Origin: Pegoplata infirma
Taxonomy: Eukaryota; Arthropoda; Insecta; Diptera; Anthomyiidae
Direction: 5' to 3'
Assembly: GCA_963921195.1 (NCBI GenBank)
Contig: OY992537.1
Location: 35,387,410-35,451,409 of the forward strand
Length of the DNA stretch: 64,000 nt
Under the pieces are notes generated by a model. That model was not told the origin of the DNA and did no database searches. It was given only the letters and a program-made list of their open reading frames with translations. How positions within the stretch are numbered: position 1 is the stretch's first letter; the number at the start of each line of letters is the position of its first letter. A program made the position numbers and the translations under genes. This document shows positions 33,717 through 45,074 of this stretch, one piece after another.

Positions 33717-35201
33717 TCAGGGATGTTAAAGTTGGTACAATTGTACTTTTTTTGGTACATTTTGATTTTCAAAAGTACTGTGGTACTACCGCGACTCATT
33801 TGGTACAATTTTAAAATTTTCAATTTCTTTCTTTATAACTCAAAATATTAGTAAAACCCCAGGTTTTTTTCTTTACTTTAAAAAATGCTCACAAGTGTTC
33901 TAATGCTAGACCGATTTACACTATAAATGATATTCATTTTTAGTTTTTACCCCTTGTTTTTAAAGTAGTTTAAAGTAGTTTTCAAATAAAATTTTTCTAA
34001 AATTTTTTTACAAAAAAAGAATAAGTATCATAATTAGACACTCGAGAAAAAAAATCTTACTCACATTTATCAAACAAAAAGTCGCAGAATTTCCACAGAA
34101 TTGTGAGTGAGTTATTTATAGACAATTAATGACACTCAAAATAATAACTCTGTTAAATAACAAAAAAACTCTGCTAATTTAACAGAGTACACCATAACTT
34201 TCCAGCTAGCAACATTTCTTGGTAATTTTACTATAAAACACTGTAAAATGATTTTGACAAAAAAAACTGTTCATTTACAGAGTTTATAGTAAAATATTGG
34301 TTAAATATGAGTGATTTTTGACAGAGAAAACTCAGTAATTTTACTATAAAACTCTGTAAAATTATTTGAACAAAAATAAAACTGTTAATGTACAGAGTTT
34401 CAAGTAAAATATATGTTAAATAAACCACCATTTAGCAAAGAATAACTCTGTACTCAAAATGCTGCAGAAAAAAACTCTGTAAATTTACAGAGTTCAGTTA
34501 AATGCATTTTTTTTTGTAAATTTTTTATAAGATTAAAAAAATATTTTTTTTGTTGATAACTTTTTTTGGTACTTTTTTAACTTTTTCTTAAAAAAATACA
34601 GATAAAATTTTGGTATTTTTAAAGATAACTCTGTTTTGTTTGCTTTAATCTGTATTTTAGCAGAAAGCTCTGTTAATTATCTGTAAAATAAAGATTACAA
34701 AGTTAAAAGTAATATAACAGATGAAACTTTGTTTTTTTGTCTCAACAAAATACAAAGTATTTTCTTTAAATCTGTATTTTGACAGAAAAATTTGTCAAAT
34801 ATCTGTTGAATTGAGATTACAGTCATTTTACAGAGTTATTATTTTGAGTGTATTAATTCCAGATTTTACGACCTTTCATATTTAGAAGAATTCTGAGATT
34901 TTGACACAATTTTCGTGTTTAAACACTCCTGTCGAAAAATTCTAGAATTCTGAGAACTTTTCCTATAGATAAAGTTTTATATAATAAAGATTTCAAGAAA
35001 TTGTTCAAAACGTCCCTGAAAAATAGATTTTTTTTAAGTTGTTTGCATTGTGAGGGGGAGGTGGTGGTTCAAGCGAATTAACACTCTAATTTTTTTAGTT
35101 AAATTTTTATTTATTAAAAAAAAAAAATGGTACCGTGAGGGCCCAAAAAGTACAATTTTTTTTGAAAGTTGGTACCAAATTGAAAACCACATTTAACATC
35201 C
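33717..35201. mobile_element. Degraded hAT-like element (CAGGGATGTTAAA end)
   Basis: The left end CAGGGATGTTAAAGTTGG and the right CCACATTTAACATCCCT are imperfect inverted copies, and both subterminal regions have GGTAC motifs. No clean TSD is left. A CACTC element (34133-34850) is nested inside. Confidence 0.55.
34133..34850. mobile_element. CACTCAAAATAATAACTCTG element
   Basis: The ends CACTCAAAATAATAACTCTG and CAGAGTTATTATTTTGAGTG are perfect inverted copies. The flanks are GA on the left and TA on the right. The interior repeats TTTACAGAGTT and its complement many times. No coding frame was seen. Confidence 0.75.
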
Positions 35202-35517
35202 CTCCCAGTCTGCACAGTTTCGAGGCGACAATTTTTTCGAAGTTTTTTCGAGGCTTTTCCGCAATAACGATTCGAAGTCGATATTATATACAGTCGATAT
35301 TTTAACGTTTCTCGAACTCATATTTTTATTGAAAAACTAATCGATTTCGAAATGATTTCCAATCTACATTTTAGGAATTCTCGTATTTGTTGTTCCATAA
35401 AAAAATATTTATTTTCAATATAACATCGAGTTTTAGTTTTATTAAATTTTACAAAAATTCCACAAATTTTACTTTTATTATTAAAAAAAATAATATCTAA
35501 CACTAGAACAATAAAAA

Positions 35518-35625
35518 AAAAATAAAAAAAAAAAATCCGCGACCGGGGTTTGAACCAAGGCCAAAAATCTACAAATCATAAGCTGCCGAACCTGCTAACC
35601 AACTAGGCCATACACAACTTGAAAT
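35518..35625 (-). other. tRNA-like pol III unit
   Basis: On the minus strand TGGCCTAGTTGG fits an A box (TRGCNNAGYNGG) and GGTTCAAACCC fits a B box. A run of T follows, as in pol III terminators. The acceptor stem does not pair and no clear anticodon arm is visible, so it is a tRNA pseudogene or SINE rather than a tRNA gene. Confidence 0.45.
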
Positions 35626-35818
35626 TTGTTTGTACTAATATATATTTTGAAATAAAAATATTTTCAAATTGGGAGAAGTATGTCAAAACAAAATAAAATG
35701 AATATAAAAACAGGGTAATTCAAATAATAATACAAATTATAATTTAAGGGCAATTCAAATAATAATAAAAAATTCAAATTTTAGTAAAAGTAATTTTAAA
35801 AAACTACTTTTATTATCA

Positions 35819-35892
35819 AACTTTGGCTGAAGGAGTAAGGCGTTCAACCAGTAAACTGGGAGTTCTGAGTTCAAATCTCAAGTGAGGCAGAT
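35819..35892 (+). other. tRNA-like sequence
   Basis: TGGCTGAAGGAGTAAGGCG resembles the D arm/A box of a serine- or leucine-type tRNA. GAGTTCAAATCTC resembles the T arm, and CCAGTAAACTGG can fold between them. Acceptor pairing is missing. It points away from the tRNA-like unit at 35518-35625. Confidence 0.4.
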
Positions 35893-36535
35893 AAAAATAG
35901 TAATTAGTAAAAATTAGTTAATTGTAAGTAAGTAGTAGTAAGTAAAAAAATATTTTTTTTTTAATTCTTACCGTTTTTAAAACAATTAACTAAATTATTA
36001 AAAAACAAATGTATCGGATTTCATGAAATTTTCGATTAAAAATCGAATCGAATCCTGTACCAATACTCGATTCTATATCACCTTGCATGCCACATAGGAA
36101 AACACGCTTTATATCGACATTATATCGAACTCGATATCGATGAAATTCTTAGAGAAAACGATTCTTTTTCGAATCGATATCGACACATTTTGCATACTGG
36201 GCTGACTTAGGTCAAATAAAAATATTAAAGAAGAATATAGAATGAATATATACAAACGAGAAAGATAGTAAATGCACTGTTGCCAGATTTGACGATTTCT
36301 CTGCATTTTGACGATTTTTACTCCCCAAAATAGGAAAATGACGATTTGACGATTTTTACCCAAAAAAATACGATTTTTAAAAATAACAAAAACCTGACAT
36401 TTTTTTCAACTTTTTAAAAAAAATTTAATAGAAGTTTAGTATTCAATGAATATTTTTTGCTTATTGTTAGTTAAAAAAAACTATTCACCAATATTTTTGT
36501 ACAAAAAGGGGCAAAAGAAACATGTGAGATGTTAC

Positions 36536-37614
36536 CAGTGTTGCCAATTTAGCCATTTTCCGGCTAGATTTAGCTCCTTTTGAACTCGTTTAGCCGGAGA
36601 AAAAGGCATTTAGCTCTTAGCCGTTTTTTTAGCCATTTTCAAAACTATTTTAGCAGTTTTTTAGCCATTTTTGAGTTTTCGGTTAAAAAATAAGTTTTAG
36701 GGCGGATTACTCAATGAAAAGTTAGCTGCTAACTGCCGATTTAACGGAGCCTTATGTCAAAATTTGTATGAAAAAGTTAAATTTAACGGAGAGTTATTTT
36801 ATAACGGAGTCTTAGTGTGTTTTTTATACCAAAATAAAGAATTTATTGGTTTTTATGTTTGTACAGATCGATCACTGACTCTAATACTATTTGTTATAAA
36901 GGTTTAAGTTGAAAATTGTAGGAGAAAATTTAATTTCTAAAAATTACAGACATTTCTGATATTCCAATACCGGTTTCACACCACTTTAGTTATGTGTTAT
37001 CATCGGCAGGATTTTATATGTTGGTTTGTTTTGTTAATAGGTATATTTAAATTTTTATAAACACCAGTCTTGAACAAAACCACGGATATTTTTGTCATAT
37101 TCATACCATAAACATTATACAAAATTTTAGACGATCTAGTGAAGCCCCGGTCTTTTAAAAATATGTTAAAAACTCCACTTGAAGGCTGATGGATGAATCT
37201 TGGCATACATATTTTTGGAAGTCTTTTGGCCATGTTTCAACGAAAACGGTTCCAAAGGTAAAAAGTTTCACCCCGAATTTAAGTGTTGAAAAAATTTTTT
37301 TAAACAAAAATAACTAAAATTTTTTTTTACTAAAATAAATTTTTTGTACTCAAAATTTTTATAAATATTTTTATAAAAAATTTAAATCATTAAAAAAGTG
37401 TTTTCAACTCTCTTCATTTTAATTAAGATTTGTAAAAACAGAACCAAAAAGTCTCCTTATTTTAATTTATGTATAAAAAACCGTACAAAATATGAATTTA
37501 CATTAGTTTTTCTTAAAAAAGTAAAATATATATTTTAGCCTTTTTTTAGCCGTTTTTTAGCCGTTTTTTCGAATGGATTTAGCCGTTTTTGATTACCAAG
37601 TTCTGGCAACACTG
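36536..37614. mobile_element. Inner hAT-like element (CAGTGTTGCC ends)
   Basis: The ends CAGTGTTGCC and GGCAACACTG are perfect inverted copies. The TSD GATGTTAC is exact (36528-36535 and 37615-37622). The subterminal regions are dense in TTTAGCC and GGCTAAA. No transposase frame was seen. Confidence 0.85.
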
Positions 37615-37971
37615 GATGTTACATATCTTTTTCTCTCCAAAATGTATAGGAGTTTTCTGGCGGAGGACCAATCTTTTCTTTTTATAAAATATTAATGCAA
37701 TTTTATCATAATTATTTTTTATAGAAGTGTCCACAAAAAAGGGTGGACAAAAAAACAAATACATTTTTCAATTAACTTGACCCAACTGCATGACCTTTTC
37801 TTTCATAAAAAAATTTTATATGCATAAAAATATAACAAAAACTGTAAAAAAAAAAATCAGAGGTAGGTTTAGTTTTACATGGGGGAATTTTGTTCTTCCT
37901 GATCTGATTTTGCCAATTTTCGAATATATCGGTCTTCAACAGACGGGCGGACATCGCTTGAATGTCTTATA

Positions 37972-38247
37972 CCATATTCGCATACAATGTTTAAAACATC
38001 GTTTAACTTTTGTGTTTAAAATTAAACGAAAGTGTTCGCATTGCCAGTAGTTTAAAAAAGCATCCGCTTCTCTTCTGGTTCGTTTAGCAGCGGCTGTTTT
38101 TTTGACGACAACTTAATACAGGGTTGTTATTTTGTGTTTCCGAGATGTTTTGGAGATGTTTTCGAGATGTTTAAAATTAAACTATGTTTTGTTTTAAATG
38201 TTTGGGGAAACACATGTTTAAATTAAAACATGCCAATGTGAATATGG
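37972..38247. mobile_element. 276-bp palindromic MITE
   Basis: The ends CCATATTCGCAT and ATGTGAATATGG are inverted with one change and flanked by TA (37970-37971 and 38248-38249). The inner arms use AATGTTTAAAACAT-like blocks. Confidence 0.65.
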
Positions 38248-38629
38248 TATTAGAATTGATCTTTAATCAAGAATAAATATACCTTTTTTTATTTTGACGA
38301 TTTTTGCAAATGGGATGACGATTTTGACGATTTTTTTTATAAAAATCGTAAATTTTTGACGATTTTGTACCCAACAATTCTGGCAGCCCTGATTAAATAA
38401 GAAACATTTTGTGAAAGGAAATTAAAAACAAAATACAGTGTTGTATTTTTATAATAACAGGGCAATTCAAAGAAAATTTGCAATTAAAAAATAACACTGA
38501 GCAACAAATTATAGGCCACGGGTGTATGTTTACGCAAAAAACTAAAAATTGAGATTGAGCTATCCTACTTGGTAAAAAATTTTTATATGGAGTAAATATT
38601 TTGCTAAAATTATGCTAGTCGATGTAATA

Positions 38630-38736
38630 CCAAATTCGCATTCATTTTTTTTAAACATGTTTAACCCCTTAAACATGTTTAAATTTAAACTTGTTAAGGT
38701 ACATAAACATGTTTAAAAAAATGAATGCGAATTTGG
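38630..38736. mobile_element. 107-bp near-perfect palindrome
   Basis: The ends CCAAATTCGCATTCATTTTT and AAAAATGAATGCGAATTTGG pair exactly, flanked by TA. The inner blocks are repeats of TTAAACATGTTTAA. It is related in its end motif to the element at 37972-38247. Confidence 0.7.
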
Positions 38737-39030
38737 TATTAAAGTTACATAATAAATTTTTTATGTAAAATAACCAAGTTTTCTTGGTTCTTAATTGAAA
38801 AAATCATATATTACGCAAATTACTTGCACAACAAAATTATCGAAAAAAACAGAAAAAAAACAAATATTTTCATTTTCATTTTGTATTTTAGTGTGAGTGG
38901 TTCGTATAATTTTTTGTGTTTTAAAAACGTAAAAAGAAAACTGATAAAATTAAAATAAATTAATAAATACAAAATATGTCAATAATTAGTTGTTTCAAAG
39001 ATATATAAATGTAATACTGTATACAGACTA

Positions 39031-41392
39031 CACTCAACCAAAAATCATTGTATTCCCAAAGAAAATCGCTGTAAATTCAACAGAAATCATTGTTGATTTT
39101 GACCCTACAAATATTTACGTTGATTTCAATAAAAACTGTTGTCAGTTTTTGTAAAAGTTGATCAACTCGTTTTTTTGTAAATCAAATCGTATTTTTTGTA
39201 AACTCAACTCATATTTTTGTTGATATAAGAAATTTTATTAATAAAAAAAAGCTGGTTGTTATTTGTAAATATTATTTTATTAGATATAAATCACAATATT
39301 TTTTTTAGAATTATCTCCGGCTTTTAAAGCTGCAATATTTAACCAAGATTTTCACACACACTTCGTTTATTTATGTTATGCATTCGTAAGCCATTCTCCA
39401 GTTGTCTACACTCATAGAAATATCTTAGTACACTCAACCAAAAATCATTGTATTCCCAAAGAAAATCGTTGTAAATTCAACAGAAATCATTGTTGATTTT
39501 GACCCTACAAATATTTATGTTGATTTCAATAAAAATTGTTGTCAGTTTTTGTAAAAGTTGATCAACTCGTTTTTTTGTTAATCAACTCGTTTTTTATGTA
39601 AATTCAACTCATATTTTTGTTAATATAAGAAATTTTATTATTAAAAAAAAAGCTTGTTGTTATTTGTAAATATTCTTTTATTAGGTATAAATCACAATAT
39701 TTTTTTATTTCCGGCTTTTTAAGCTGCAATATTTGAAGATTTTCACACACACTTCGTTTATTCATGTTATGCACCCATTAGCCATTCTCTAATTATCTGA
39801 TGATACCAAAACAAAATCCTAAAAGAAAACAAAAAACGTTTTATTTAATATAGTATGAATACATAAAGTTATCAATGTAATTTATTACTTACCAAATATT
39901 TACAGATCAGATCCTATTTTCATTTATTTTTCTAATATTAAATAATTTTATAAGAAACAAACACATTAAATAATTTTATAAGAGACATTTCACATTGCTA
40001 CCAACTCACTCGTTCACTCGTTATAATAAAAAAAAAAACGAACGAACAGGGTTGTTTTTTCTTTTTTGTTTCATCTATTGAATTCTGTAGAGGCCATTGT
40101 AATAGTTGAAACAAGTATACTGATTATTCAACGATATCAACATTAATTTTTGTTGAATACGGCATTATTCTGTAAAACTTGATCTACAATGGGTTTACTA
40201 ATTTTTCTACTAAGATATTTCTATGAGTGTAGAAAAATTAGTAAACCCATTGTAGATCAAGTTTTACAGAATTTAACAAAAATCAATGTTGATATTACAA
40301 AATTCAATAAAATATTGTATAAAATATAAGTACATGAAATGTGCAACACTGTTTTTGCTGATCGCCATTTGTAAATTTTTGTTGTCTTGTAAAGAAGGGA
40401 TGTTTCTCAAAAAAAATCTTTTGTATTAAAAAAATATTTGGTGAGTAATTAAATATATTTGTTATTTAATTCATTAATAAAGCAATTTTTTATTTTATTT
40501 TTAGCAATTTGTGGTTTGGAATCTTTCTAAAAACTCTAGAAGCTAATCACGTAAAGTGATTGCCGACAGCAAAACAACAGCGAAATACATCACAGTCCAA
40601 GGAAACAAAAAAATATCATCTAAAAACAAAATTAGTTTATGTGAAAATAATGAATTAATGAAAACCACGAAAAAATATTGTGAAAATATTCAATTAAATA
40701 AAATAACATTTACAACACAAATAAGAATTTCATTTTAATAAATAAAATTGCATGAATATACAAAAAAAACGAGTATGATTAACAAAAATACGAATAGAAC
40801 CAACAAAAATACGAGTTAATCAGCTTTTACAAAAACTGACAACAATTAATGTTGAAATCAACATAAATATTTGTAGGGTCAAAATCAACAATGATTTCTG
40901 TTGAATTTACTACGATTTTCTTTGGGAATACAATGATTTTCGGTTGAGTGTAATGACACCAAATCAAAAACCTAAAAAAAAAACAAAAAAAATTATCATA
41001 TAGTATGAATACATAAAGAAACCAATGTATTTTATTACTTACCAAATATTTACAGATCAGAATCTGATCATCAGATCCCATTTTTATTTATTTTTATAAT
41101 ATTAAATATTTTTATAAGAATCAAACACATAAAATAATTTTATAAGAGACAAACAAATTTCACATTGCAATGCATTGCTACCAACTTAATAATACGAAAT
41201 TGAACGAACAGGGTTGTTTTTTCTTTTTTGGTTTTATCTATTGAATTCTGTATAAGCGTTGTAAATAGTTGATTCAAATTTACTGATTATTCAACGATAT
41301 CAACATTAATTTTTGTTGAATACGGCAATATTCTGTAAAACTTGATCTACAATGGGTTTACTAATTTTTCTACTAAGATATTTCTATGAGTG
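39031..41392. mobile_element. Cluster of nested CACTCAACC and CACTCATAG elements
   Basis: CACTCAACCAAAAATCATTG starts at 39031 and 39431, each after TA, and its inverse ends at 40950 before TA. CACTCATAGAAATATCTTAG starts at 39409 after TA, and its inverse ends at 40229 and 41392, each before TA. A perfect local inverted repeat (CTTGATCTACAATGGGTTTA and complement) lies at about 40165-40275. The order implies several insertions and local duplications; pairing of the ends is ambiguous. Confidence 0.65.
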
Positions 41393-41393
41393 T

Positions 41394-41543
41394 AGCGTGA
41401 TTTTAAAATCACCATGTGATTTTCCTTTGAACAAAATCACATAGTGATTTACAAAATCATCTCAAATTGAAACTAGCATAAAGAAAAATTGCAAAATCAT
41501 CTCAACTTACCATGGTAAGTTCTTGTAGTGTGAACATGGCTTA
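41394..41543. repeat. 150-bp interspersed repeat, copy 2
   Basis: Nearly identical to 52-203. It follows TA directly after the right end of a CACTCATAG element. Confidence 0.65.
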
Positions 41544-42409
41544 AGATAAAAAATGCCCAAAATAAATTTGTTAATCCATAGCGGACCCTTCACTACAATA
41601 TAAAATGCGTGGGCACCAGTTCTGCCTTTAGAATGACAAATTGAGTATGCCTTCATACCGAAGAGACCAATAGGGTTTAACCCTTCGACGACCATACATT
41701 TTCCAAAGGCATTTTGATTTTCTTTACATTTTTGTGATCTTTGACCTAAAAATAGGTATTCAACAAAAAATTGGACCCCTAACCACCCTCCTTCCCCCTT
41801 ATTTTTATTGATGAAAAAGTTGTATATATCTCTCGATTGAACAGGGTGCTTCAGATGTAAATGTTTTTGTTTAGCATGGACACCAACCTAAGTTAAATTA
41901 TTATTCTTGCATTATGCGGCGTTCACTCTTGCTGTTTTGAAGTGTTCAAGAGTGAGATGTTTAAAAAAGTCTTTGTTCTGTGTCCATTACGTTTTTATTC
42001 TGCTACTGGTGTTTTGTTAAACAACTTGTTTAAGGTCGCTAGTGTGAACTCCATATTAGAGATGGGCGCTCGTAACCATAGAAATAGCGTGAGTGAAACT
42101 TAAATTGCTTACGTGATGTGTAGTTCACACTTGCTGTTTTTGAGCGTTTGAGGGCTACGTGTTTAAAAAGTATTTGTTCTGTGTCTTTATTTTTAATTCT
42201 GTTAGTAGTTTTTTGTTAATCATGATGAGTGAGTGAAATTATTGTCAAATGCACAACATTTTGAATAAAAATGAAGCAGTCAAAAAACCGGTCCAACCGG
42301 TTTTCGCAAAGTCAAGATTTTAAAAAAACCTACCGTTGCGAACCATAAAACACCTGTTTTAAAAAAACAGTCCAATCACCCTAGTGTTTATGTTTAGTAG
42401 GGTGGATAA
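41544..42409. other. Intergenic, duplicated block of about 110 bp
   Basis: TTCACACTTGCTGTTTTGA-like sequence with TTTGTTCTGTGTC occurs twice (about 41922-42055 and 42122-42225). The two are separated by a TAGAGATGGGCGC end like that of the hAT MITE at 16322. No gene was seen. Confidence 0.5.
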
Positions 42410-42411
42410 AA

Positions 42412-43065
42412 TTAAGCTTTTTTAATGCCGGGGTCGGGAAAGTTGCCTTTTAGGATCGATATTACCACACAAATTAGTATATTCCGATATTACTGAAAAA
42501 GTGTTTTTAAAATAAGATTTTTTTTTTTTGGTCTGTAAAAATTGTTAAGTAAAAATTTTTGGAGGTAGAAATTAGTAACCGATTATGGCCTAGGTTGTAG
42601 CAAATGAAATAAATAAATACTTAATACTAAAAAAGAAAAATGTCTATAAAAATAACTTATTTTTATTAAATTAATTTCAAATTGCATTAAATGCCAAATT
42701 ATATAATACGATAATTAAAAAAATACATCTTCTCAACACTGAGCAAATATTACGTTATATTTTGAGCAAAAAACCTATTAAAAATAATTTTTTTTGCAAA
42801 ACAAGAAAGAAAAAAAAAAAAATAATAAAAAAAAATTTACAGACCAAAAAGGTATTTTTATACCATAAAAACAACTTTTCAGTAAAGTCCGAATATAAAT
42901 TAATATTTAAGGCAAAAAAAAGTTAATATTTTTTTCACTTTGTTCGGAACTTTCCGATTTTTAAGTCAAAAAAGGAATAATAAAAATTAAATCGACCATA
43001 AAAGGCAACATTTCCGACCCCGAAGTTTTCAAAATACGAAAAAAGCTAAATTTGCTTCACTCAGA
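42412..43065. mobile_element. Inverted-repeat element with GACCCCG arms
   Basis: TTAATGCCGGGGTCGGGAAA at the left pairs loosely with TTTCCGACCCCGAAG at the right. GGGTGGATAAAATTAAGC pairs with GCTAAATTTGCTTCAC. A partial relative lies at about 27080-27390. No TSD was found. Confidence 0.5.
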
Positions 43066-43430
43066 GCTTTTTTAACACGTGATTTCGCGATAAACCCCTT
43101 CTAAAAGTCGTCTTCCGCCAATTTCAAAATAACAATAAGTTTTATTAGTTAAAAAAAAATAATTAAGCATATGCTTGGTTTTATTTATTATAAATTATTA
43201 GATTAAAGTTTTATTAAATTGTGGCATTATTTTAAAATATCATCGTTTTTTTTATATTATAAAAAAATTAAATTACATCAATCATTTATTTGTTTTTTAA
43301 ACAAGCTAGCTAATAAGATTAAAAAAGTTTGTATATGATTATGTACAATAATTTAATAGAATAAATTCCCTGAAGCCGGCAAAAATTTGAACGTAAAATT
43401 AAGTATTAGTATTAGTTTTTATAAAAGGCA

Positions 43431-43605
43431 GTTTACACGTTAACTACCCTTGACCACCCTTATCTACTATTTCACAGTATTGGTGATACGGTTTGCCGGG
43501 TTTAAATAATTTTGTATGAAAAATTATTTGAATTTGACAATTGTTATCCTCCAATACTGGGAAATAGTAGATAAGGGTAGTCAAGGGTAGTTAACGTGAA
43601 AATCA
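43431..43605. mobile_element. 175-bp palindromic MITE
   Basis: The left arm GTTAACTACCCTTGACCACC and TATCTACTATTTC pairs with the right arm GAAATAGTAGATAAGGGTAG and GGTAGTTAAC. The outermost bases have diverged and no TSD is clear. Confidence 0.65.
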
Positions 43606-44369
43606 AGCTTAAAGGACTAAAAATAAATTTTGAAGAAAAATACTTTGAAAGTAAAATGCTTAGAATGGACTTCATTGTGATATCTTAAACTAAAGCTTCA
43701 AAATTAAGGCTCAGCATTAAAAATATAATAAATACATATAAAAACATAATGGTTACATTTCTTTAATGATTATCAAAAATTGTTGATTATTCATAATTTT
43801 TTTATAAATATTTATGGACTCTGCAATTTTTTACTTAGATCAGAATACAAGAATTGGGTGTGAACAGATTAACTTTGCTTTAATATTAATGTTATGTTTC
43901 CACTACATTCAAAAAGTTGTTTTTGCTAATCACATCTTCCTGCTCTTTATTCTATTACAATTCAGCAATACTTCTGTTACAACAAGTTTTGCAAAAAAAA
44001 TGTTTAAGAGTTCAGTGGCAGATATTTTCGGAACGTTTATTTAATCATTTTTAACAACATAGCCTTGGGGTTTTAATAAAAAAACTAAAAAACTTTAAAA
44101 TTAAATATAAATGTATGTAATACATATTATATGTATGTAATACATATTATGTATAGTTAAAAATTAATAGTAGTATAAAATTTTAAAAATTTATATAAGA
44201 TCGTACAAAGCCTTAATTTTGAAAACTTTCTTCAACGTTATATTTTAATACTTAATATTGTCTATGAAATCCAGCCTTAATACAATTTGTACATTGTAAA
44301 AATTTACATTTTGAATTTTGTGTGGAAAATAGCTAAATCTTTCAAATTTATGTATTTTATTACATCGTC

Positions 44370-44763
44370 CGCCAGTTTTTTATTTCGTGATCCTGTTTCT
44401 TTTTAAAACAAAAAATTTTTAGAGGACTACATTTTTGTAAAATATTTTTTAAATATTTGTACTTGTTTTAGGATGTCATTAGTGATGACAAATGAAAGAG
44501 AAGGATATCCTCTATTTTTTTCATTTTATTATTTTCAAAAGTTTATGCTTTAATTTCATTGAAAACGTTTAACAAAATATTTTGATAAAGTTTTGAAAGG
44601 ACATTCTCACATCCTTTTTTCTGATATGACAAAATAAAAAAATGGAAAAAATTAGCGAAGATTCTCCTCTTTCATTTGCCATCAATAGTGACATTATAAG
44701 ACAAGTAACTTAAAAACTTTAAAGTCCTTTTAAAAGGAAACAGGAACACGAAATGAAAAACTG
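44370..44763. mobile_element. Two nested inverted-repeat elements
   Basis: Outer ends CAGTTTTTTATTTCGTG and CACGAAATGAAAAACTG pair. Within them TGTCATTAGTGATGACAAAT (about 44475) pairs with ATTTGCCATCAATAGTGACA (about 44697). Neither TSD is clear. They lie just downstream of PGAP2. Confidence 0.5.
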
Positions 44764-44937
44764 TTAATGCAGTTTTACTCCATTTGATCTCTTCATTCAG
44801 ACGTCTTTCATTCGGTTTATGTTTAATATGGGTTGTCGGACGAAGCTATATTCCACACAAAATCCTTTCAAAGTGTAAAAGATTACAAAACATGATCCTA
44901 GCTTATTCTATATTTAACATTAGAGTTAAACTGTTAA

Positions 44938-45074
44938 CTATAAGTGCGATAAATACATTCCATTTTCCCAATCAAAACAAACATTAACGCCAAAAAAGTC
45001 CCAATAAGCGGTCATATGATAGCCCATATTTGTAAAAACTACCACGTACTCGAATAAGGCAAAAAATGTATAAA
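44938..45074 (-). CDS. PGAP2: PGAP2, last exon
   Basis: The acceptor TTTACAG ends at 45075. The first two bases complete the Val codon of VYTFFALFEYVV. The exon closes with FDWENGMYLSHL and TAG at 44938-44940. Confidence 0.9.

Larger units (their letters stand above)
36275..38391. mobile_element. Outer hAT-like element (CACTGTTGCCAGA end)
   Basis: The ends CACTGTTGCCAGA and TCTGGCAGCCCTG are imperfect inverted copies. TTTGACGATTT-type motifs lie inside both ends. The flanks AGTAAATG and ATTAAATA agree at 6 of 8 positions. It contains a complete second hAT-like element and a palindromic MITE. Confidence 0.6.

Noticed and set aside
35518..35625. Functional tRNA gene
   Set aside because: Box-like motifs are present, but the acceptor stem does not pair and no anticodon arm of normal shape is seen.
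43814..44044. 76-aa frame with hydrophobic stretches
   Set aside because: No homology recognised; AT-rich DNA readily gives hydrophobic frames. Left as unsupported.
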